A program made the translations under genes and the position numbers. DNA of 64,000 nt, from positions 59,685,950 through 59,749,949 of the forward strand of contig CM069442.1 of the NCBI GenBank assembly GCA_035610835.1, in the 5' to 3' direction. Positions 59,001 to 64,000 of this stretch are shown here, piece by piece. How positions within the stretch are numbered: the stretch's first letter is position 1; each line of letters opens with the position of its first letter. Below the pieces are notes generated by a model. It was not told where the DNA came from, did no database searches, and was given only the letters and a program-made list of their open reading frames with translations. The DNA comes from Ophiura sarsii (lineage: Eukaryota; Echinodermata; Ophiuroidea; Amphilepidida; Ophiuridae).

Positions 59001-62000
59001 CATGAACACCGGGTGAACATGTCTAAAATAAATTAGAGGTCATCTGAGGTCAAAGGTCATCCAGAGGTCAAATCGTAAAAGTTGCCCGATTGACGTCAAA
59101 CTTGGAGACAAGAAACATGAACACCGGGTGAACATGTCTAAAATAAATTAGAGGTCATCTGAGGTCAAAGGTCATCCAGAGGTCAAATCGTAAAAGTTGC
59201 CCGATCGACGTCAAACTTGGAGACAAGAAACATGAACACTGGGGAACATGTCTAAAATAAATTAGAGGTCATCCAAGGTCAACGGTCATTAGAGGTCAAC
59301 CAAGGTCAAAGGTCAACAAGGGGTTAATTTGTGCAATGAACACCGTGGGAACATGTAAAAAAATAATTAGAGGTCATCTGAGGTCAAAGGTCATCCAGAG
59401 GTCAAATCGTTAAAGTTGACCGATTGACCTCAAACTTGGAGGAAAGAAACATGAACACCGGGGGAACATGACCCATATATGACCGTTGACCTCATTTAGT
59501 TGATCTTCCAGCCAGGGGGATTCGCAAGTCGTGACTTGCAGTATTTTTAGTTATTGAAACAATCCAAGTCGGGTCATCCCCTCATTAACATTTTTATCAT
59601 TCAACCAATCAGAAATAAGCTTTAATCGTGTTTCCTCATAACTTATTGAATATTCAGTTTAGGGGTGTGAGGGGTTAATTTGATTGGTCAGTCAATGAGC
59701 AAAACAATCAAACTCTTTGGCGCAGTACTTTCGGGCAATAATTAGTAACCTGGGCTCGGAGTGCCCGTTCTCATCTAACGATTAATTTTATTGTAACGCA
59801 CTTGGTATGCAGCTATCGCGATTATTCATGAAGTAATTAATAGAACTAATGACCCTCTGTGCAATCGCCCTATAATTCATCCTGATAAAATGTGTCCAAA
59901 ATATTGATGCCAGTACATGATTTTAGGCAGGGGTGTGTGATATAGAAGAACGGACAAGGTGGAGTGTGATACAGGCCATAAGTCTTGTACAAGCAGTATT
60001 GCCATCACCATGGTTAAATTGCAGAATTGGGCTGCGCTTGCCTTTTGCTTAGCAGGCACTATGTATATTTATCATACCTGATCATAGGTTGCGAGATAGC
60101 GAGTCGAAATGTATGAGACCATTTGGTCGTGTCCGTCTTTCTCCATGTGTCCTGATGCTCGACCCACTATTTTAGCGACCTTTTTATATATATTGTTTGT
60201 GTTTATTGTGTTATATGCTATCATAATATGTTGTTAAGCGCCTTGAGGCCCCTTTGGGCTAAGGGCGCTATAGAAGCGCTTGGTATTATTATTATTATTA
60301 TTATTATAGGGCTACCCATTAATTTGGGCTACTTAAGTTTTCTATGATATAGTTAAATGATCAAGGTGAAAAACCTTAAAGAGTTATTCTCAATACTCAA
60401 GTTCTAAATGATATGATTTTGTTGACTATTGCAGACCGCCCAAGCCTATAACTCATCTAGTGGTGAATAATAACATGCTTATGATGGCCATGTCAGATAA
60501 TGTGATATTACGTATTGACTTGGAACACCCAGACCAACCTGACGGTAAGTATAGAGTTCATTAAATGGTTTTGTGTGTATCTTAAATGGCCAAATTCTAC
60601 AAACCAAGGGTATCAAATAGGTGGTTACACTTGGTACCTTTATAGTTAAAGCATTTTAAGGAATAGAGGCTGGATTAAATATCAGATATTGACCTCACAA
60701 GTGATTTTGGCAATGGTGAGGGTACACTATTAATACATGCATGCCTCAAAATATCATATTTGTATTTACTATCTTACTCCATCAGCTTGTGATTCTGACC
60801 AACATCTATATAGGATAGATATCCATGTGAGGCTATCAGTCATGCAGTTATGGATTTCATATGGCTTGAGTCGAGTCTCCATACACAGAATGCATATGTA
60901 GTCTGTGCTTTTTCGTCCGACACTTTGTTATTGTAAATTCTTATATTGTTTTTCAGAGGTGCGTGTGGGTGATGATCGCATCCATCGTTTGTTCCTGGAC
61001 CCAACAGGAAGGCATCTGATTATCAGCACAGAGTCTCAAGAAGTCTTATATCTGTCTCGGAATGGCAGGAAAGTCAAGCCAATGCAGAAATTGAAGGTGA
61101 GAAAACAATTGAGACGAACCATGGATGTGTAATATATATTGGTATCATTTTGAGACTACCTGCTGTCATGAACCATCTCTGGATATCAGGTGAATACAAC
61201 AATATCCATTTTCAAAGTCTAGATAATTATAGGTCAATAAATGCCAATGTGTTGTTTCAAGATAAATTGGAAAAATCAATGCAGCCGTGGTGATATTGAT
61301 GTGTGAATAATGGGACAAGTGCATTGATTTATCTAATTTTTCGAAAAACAAAACATACGCACATGTTGACCTAATTCATAAACGACAATACAAATCAAAA
61401 TGTTTATTTTTTTTGCAAACTTATCTTTTCAATAACAAATAAAACATGTTAAAAAGGTTTTTTGCTTGAACAACGAATCAAAACAAAGTGTGTGGTGCAT
61501 ACAATTATAGACACTTTCAATACACTCGGCATATTTTAGTGTCCTGCTTTTCCCACAAAAGGTAGTGATGAAAACAAGTGTATGCATGCTTATAAGGTCT
61601 GTCTGTAGACTTCTGGTGGGGTGATACTGGAACAGTAAAATCGTACTAGTAACGACCGATATAGTATTGAACGATACTGGTATACCAGTATCTGGGATCT
61701 AAAGTACATTTTTCCAAATCTAGTAATATGATGTATATGCCCTGTGGATGCTGAATTATAGTGCACTATAATAAATCACTGTTGGTTCACCTTTATTTTC
61801 TTCAGGGTCACCTAATAGATTCCGTTGGTTGGAATAAGGCTAATACTAGTGAGACCACAACAGGAGAAATCCTAATGGGAACCACTAGAGGTGAGTAAAA
61901 AATGTGTCACTTTAAATATTGTCATTACATGTCTACCCTGAAACATTCTCCTTAACCCTGTAGATTATCCCTGTTTCTTTCCTTATTATTAGTGTAGAGC

Positions 62001-63908
62001 ACCTGTTTGTCTATTTAGCAAATGTGCACAGGCAAGTAGCTAATACTAATATGTTGGAATGGTGTACCTCTTGTTAACAGTGGGATAGTTTCTGCAGGGA
62101 GTATATAAAAAAGTGTTTTGAAATTAGACAAGTCAAACACTTGTTCATTTTTATATTTACTTTTCTTCTTTGTACAGGTCAAATATTTGAGACTGAAGTA
62201 CAGTCTGGTGATGACAGTAGATTCTTTCAACAAAGTCAAAATCAGTACTGGAAGCAGGTGAGTAGAAAGAGGAAAAGGGAAGATTTCCGACCCCCTCCCC
62301 ACCCACCCCCCCCCCCCCCCCACCCCCACTCCCCTCTGCATTGATTGGAAACGTAAATGTTTGAGTTTTTTTCAAGAAAAGAAAAAAATCAATTTCATTC
62401 TAGATATCGATGTGTTACAATGGTGGCCAATATCACAACACTGTTGACAAATTATAACACCACTACTGTCAGGTCTTGTAACCTATGCTGATTTTTCAGC
62501 AATTTCCTTAACACTTACTTACCCTTTTCTTAATTCTTAAATGTTGCAGGTTATTAATCTTGGCAAAGAAGCAACCGTACCAATCACTGGAATAGAGGTT
62601 GAAAGAATCCCATCCACATCGCCATCGGAGAGGAAGTTCTTTGTCATGGCAACCACTCCTGGTAGGATGTATCAGTTTGTCGGCACCATTCCAAGCTCAG
62701 CAGAGCCACCTGTATTCCAAACGCTCTTTCAGAAGTATGAAGACAGTCCTGGTAAGATGTCAAACAATAAGAAGCATTATTCTCAGAAAATAGCAAATTT
62801 GACGCAAAACCCAGGGTCACTGTTTAGGAAGCCCCCAAAACATGTATTATGGATTATTTCAAACACATAAAACACATTGATGGTATAAGAAAACATAAAT
62901 GCATATTGAAAAATACTGGCCCTATGTGAAAATACTTGTACAAAAGAATAATGTTGGCAGTAACCTGTTCAGCTTTCAAATAATGTTCTAGATAATATGA
63001 ACTAAAGAACCAAATTAAAATCATAGAAGTGAACGTAACACTTTCATTTAGTCATCAGATATGGCTATCCTACCTTTGCTCTTTGTTTCCTTCTTTGAGT
63101 TTTTGACTAATTTGGCTTCAAGCCATAAATTACAGATATACGATATAATTCTTAATATGGGTTTGTAGTCTAGACTCTTTGAACCAATAAAATATAGAAT
63201 CAAATATCCTATCCATTATGAACCCTGTCATTACATGTCATCACATACATATTTGTGTACTATAGAATGGGGACACTTTGACCCACTTTTTTACATTTTT
63301 ATTTTTATTCATTGCATGGAAGATACTTTTTATTTGTAAACTAGACTAGTTGATAGTATATAACTTGCCTCTCACATAATTTTTTTGTTGTTGAAAATTA
63401 AGTATTTCTAGATATGCTGATCTGTCGTAATGAAGAATGCAAATGAAAAAGAACTAGGTATTGCTTTGTCATAGATTAATTTTCTGTCCAACCACAACAT
63501 AAAAGTTTGCAATTTGTTGGGGTGGGGGAGGGGGTGGAAATTCTCATAAAAATACCTAAAAATAAAGAAGAAATCCTGCAGCTTAATGTGTTTAGGTCCA
63601 GTTCCAGATACACATATCTTTATTAAGCAGGGTAATATGGTGTTGTAATTATACCAAATTAATATATGTCATTGTATCTTAAAACCTTTTTGCAAAATTT
63701 GACAAATAAACTCTCAATTATTTGTGGGCCAAAGTTACCCATCAAGGGTCAAAGTATCCCCATTCTACGGTAAATCTTAATGTTTACTCTTTTACTTGTT
63801 TACTTACAGCCAGTTTTTTGGAACTTCCTGGTGACTTTGGCTACAGTCAAATAGAATTCTTCTGCAAGAAATACAGGGCACCACCATCCAATTTTGCATG
63901 GATGACAG
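55889..63908 (+). CDS. VPS18: VPS18, 5' part (eight coding exons); 3' end beyond window
   Basis: Coding exons 55913-56011, 56461-56534, 60435-60544, 60957-61096, 61806-61890, 62178-62257, 62550-62751 and 63810-63908 join in phase to 296 codons without a stop. The product starts MASIFEQYEQHTARASSS and contains VRIFNKQRINF, RIHRLFLDPTGRHLIIS, EVLYLSRNGRKVKP, LIDSVGWNKANTS, FFVMATTPGRMYQFVG and FAWMTG. Each aligns in order with human VPS18 (MASILDEYEN..., KMFLDHTGSHLLIA, EVLYVNRNGQKVRP, LVESVGWNKA, FVIATTRQRLFQFIG, FAWMMG). VPS18 is a core subunit of the HOPS and CORVET complexes that tether endosomes, lysosomes and autophagosomes. This window has only the start of the N-terminal beta-propeller (Pep3/Vps18/deep orange domain). 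The alpha-solenoid and C-terminal RING would follow off the right edge; the family is about 970 residues. Confidence 0.96.
56461..56534 (+). CDS. VPS18: VPS18 coding exon 2
   Basis: Acceptor GTTACAG|ATAT, donor TTCAC|GTAAGT; 74 bp, phase 0 to 2 (residues 34-58). SGYVSASMEEDVRIFNKQRI followed by NF matches the conserved SGYVNAQLEKEVPIFTKQRIDF. A second AG ten bases downstream is rejected because it would lose conserved residues. Confidence 0.93.
56754..57955. mobile_element. 1.2-kb non-autonomous hAT element with perfect 8-bp target duplication
   Basis: CAGGCCTCAAATTTCG ... AATTTGAGCCCTG flanked by GTCATTAG at 56746-56753 and 57956-57963. The interior is rich in GGCCATnnnGGCC-like motifs towards both ends. 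No transposase. Confidence 0.9.
58376..59540 (+). mobile_element. Helentron/HINE-like element with minisatellite core
   Basis: Short inverted ATCCCCCTGG (58376-58385) and CCAGGGGGAT (59512-59521). A 5' hairpin is formed by TCCCCCTGGTTT and AAACCAGAAGGGGA, and a perfect palindrome GCAAGTCGTGACTTGC (59524-59539) closes the 3' end. Subterminal inverted repeats, a 3' hairpin and a tandem-repeat core are the described layout of non-autonomous Helentrons (HINEs, including bivalve 'pearl' elements). Class assignment is inferred from structure. Confidence 0.55.
58567..59478 (+). repeat. ~115-bp minisatellite, eight units, with AGGTCA and CRE motifs
   Basis: Units start at about 58567, 58682, 58797, 58912, 59037, 59152, 59266 (degenerate) and 59371. 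Most carry four AGGTCA half-sites spaced 4, 1 and 5 nt, then TCGTAAAAGTTGCCCGAT, then TGACGTCA and ACTTGGAGACAAGAAACATG. The first units are nearly identical; the last two have diverged. Confidence 0.95.
60060..60308 (+). repeat. SINE 3' portion with (ATT)n tail
   Basis: TTAAGCGCCTTGAGGCCCC ... GGCGCTATAGAAGCGCTTGG followed by about eight ATT units; same tail type as the SINE at 42347-42749. No clear box A/B at its left. Confidence 0.6.
60435..60544 (+). CDS. VPS18: VPS18 coding exon 3
   Basis: Acceptor CTATTGCAG|ACCG, donor GACG|GTAAGT; 110 bp, phase 2 to 1 (residues 58-95). PITHLVVNNNMLMMAMSDNV then ILRIDLEHPDQPD corresponds to the propeller blade ITSLVVSSNQL...LLRIDLGKAN. Confidence 0.92.
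60957..61096 (+). CDS. VPS18: VPS18 coding exon 4
   Basis: Acceptor TTTTTCAG|AGG, donor TTGAAG|GTGAGA; 140 bp, phase 1 to 0 (residues 95-141). RIHRLFLDPTGRHLIISTES then QEVLYLSRNGRKVKPMQKLK is one of the most conserved parts of the VPS18 propeller. An upstream ATG at 60905 in the same frame lies in the intron and is not a start. Confidence 0.96.
61806..61890 (+). CDS. VPS18: VPS18 coding exon 5
   Basis: Acceptor TTCTTCAG|GGTC, donor AGAG|GTGAGT; 85 bp, phase 0 to 1 (residues 142-170). GHLIDSVGWNKANTSETTTG then EILMGTTR matches GQLVESVGWNKALGTESSTGPILVGTAQ. Confidence 0.95.
62178..62257 (+). CDS. VPS18: VPS18 coding exon 6
   Basis: Acceptor TGTACAG|GTCA, donor AAGCAG|GTGAGT; 80 bp, phase 1 to 0 (residues 170-196). 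GQIFETEVQSGDDSRFFQQS then QNQYWKQ matches GHIFEAELSASEGG... and the aromatic segment after it. Confidence 0.93.
62303..62321. repeat. C-homopolymer in VPS18 intron
   Basis: A run of about 16 C within a longer CCCCACCC-rich stretch (62291-62335), directly after the donor of coding exon 6. Confidence 0.9.
62550..62751 (+). CDS. VPS18: VPS18 coding exon 7
   Basis: Acceptor GTTGCAG|GTTA, donor CCTG|GTAAGA; 202 bp, phase 0 to 1 (residues 197-264). GIEVERIPSTSPSERKFFVM then ATTPGRMYQFVG and QTLFQKYEDSP match the vertebrate CSLEAERG...SFVIATTRQRLFQFIG...LFAAYTDHP order. Confidence 0.95.
63263..63767. mobile_element. MITE in VPS18 intron 7
   Basis: TAGAATGGGGACACTTTGAC CC (63263-63284) and its inverse GGGTCAAAGTATCCCCATTC TA (63746-63767), one mismatch. 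It ends ~43 bp before coding exon 8, inside the usual branch-point zone. Confidence 0.75.
63810..63908 (+). CDS. VPS18: VPS18 coding exon 8 (last in window)
   Basis: Acceptor CTTACAG|CCAG, donor ACAG|GTAGGC; 99 bp, phase 1 to 1 (residues 264-297). LELPGDFGYSQIEFFCKKYR then APPSNFAWMTG matches REFPSNLGYSELAFYTPK...PRAFAWMMG. A 0.5-kb inverted-repeat element ends only about 40 bp upstream of the acceptor. Confidence 0.94.
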
Positions 63909-64000
63909 GTAGGCAACTTATCATATACTTGTATACAATAAAAACCCTCACTATTTATGACATTCATAGGCTACAGAAGGCTATTTTTATGTATAAATTT

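Larger units (their letters stand above)
56725..59874. mobile_element. 3.15-kb composite: TIR element with two later insertions in VPS18 intron 2
   Basis: TATAGGGCGATTGCA at 56725-56739 is exactly inverted at 59860-59874. Similarity continues inward (AGGGTCATTAGTTC) once the hAT insertion is removed. An inner palindromic core lies at 58088-58265. The hAT element (56754-57955) and the Helentron-like element (58376-59540) are insertions inside it. Confidence 0.75.
56535..60434 (+). other. VPS18 intron 2: 3.9 kb, almost wholly mobile DNA
   Basis: The composite element at 56725-59874 plus the SINE tail at 60060-60308 account for nearly all of it. Confidence 0.8.

Noticed and set aside
60905..60956. 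Alternative VPS18 start at 60905
   Set aside because: The ATG is in intron sequence before a clear acceptor, and conserved upstream exons exist.

Overview
The window is animal nuclear DNA, AT-rich and repeat-laden. It holds two split genes facing away from each other. Split genes with GT-AG introns, long introns and dense non-autonomous transposons point to an invertebrate. The protein matches (a plexin-domain-containing receptor and VPS18) and the tRNA-derived SINEs with (ATT)n tails fit a marine deuterostome such as an echinoderm or hemichordate. The species cannot be fixed from the sequence alone.

Minus strand, about 49.8 kb down to the left edge: a PLXDC1/2 (TEM7) family single-pass receptor gene. 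I could assemble ten coding exons in consistent phase, 405 codons. They encode a signal peptide (35526-35610), a mucin-like Ser/Thr-rich stalk with a polybasic RRRR site (25144-25484), a nidogen-like region spread over seven exons (1363-22148), and a PSI domain (600-736). The transmembrane and cytoplasmic exons lie beyond the left edge. A likely untranslated first exon sits at 49609-49780 and, with exon 2, would create a 16-codon upstream ORF.

Plus strand, 55889 to the right edge: the first eight coding exons (296 codons) of VPS18, a core subunit of the HOPS/CORVET tethering complexes. They cover the start of its N-terminal beta-propeller. The rest lies beyond the right edge.

The two genes are divergent, with about 6 kb of transposon-derived DNA between them. 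I see no functional link between them.

Everything else is intron or intergenic DNA dominated by non-autonomous elements. These include six hAT-type elements with 8-bp target duplications (some one mismatch), TTAA-flanked piggyBac-like elements (one nested inside another element), mariner/Tc1 ends, long foldback MITEs, tRNA-derived SINEs, extreme G/C tracts, and a Helentron-like element in VPS18 intron 2. That last element carries eight units of a ~115-bp minisatellite. Most units hold AGGTCA half-sites in DR4/DR1/DR5 spacing plus a TGACGTCA octamer. I found no complete transposase or reverse transcriptase, no rRNA, no functional tRNA, and no CRISPR array.
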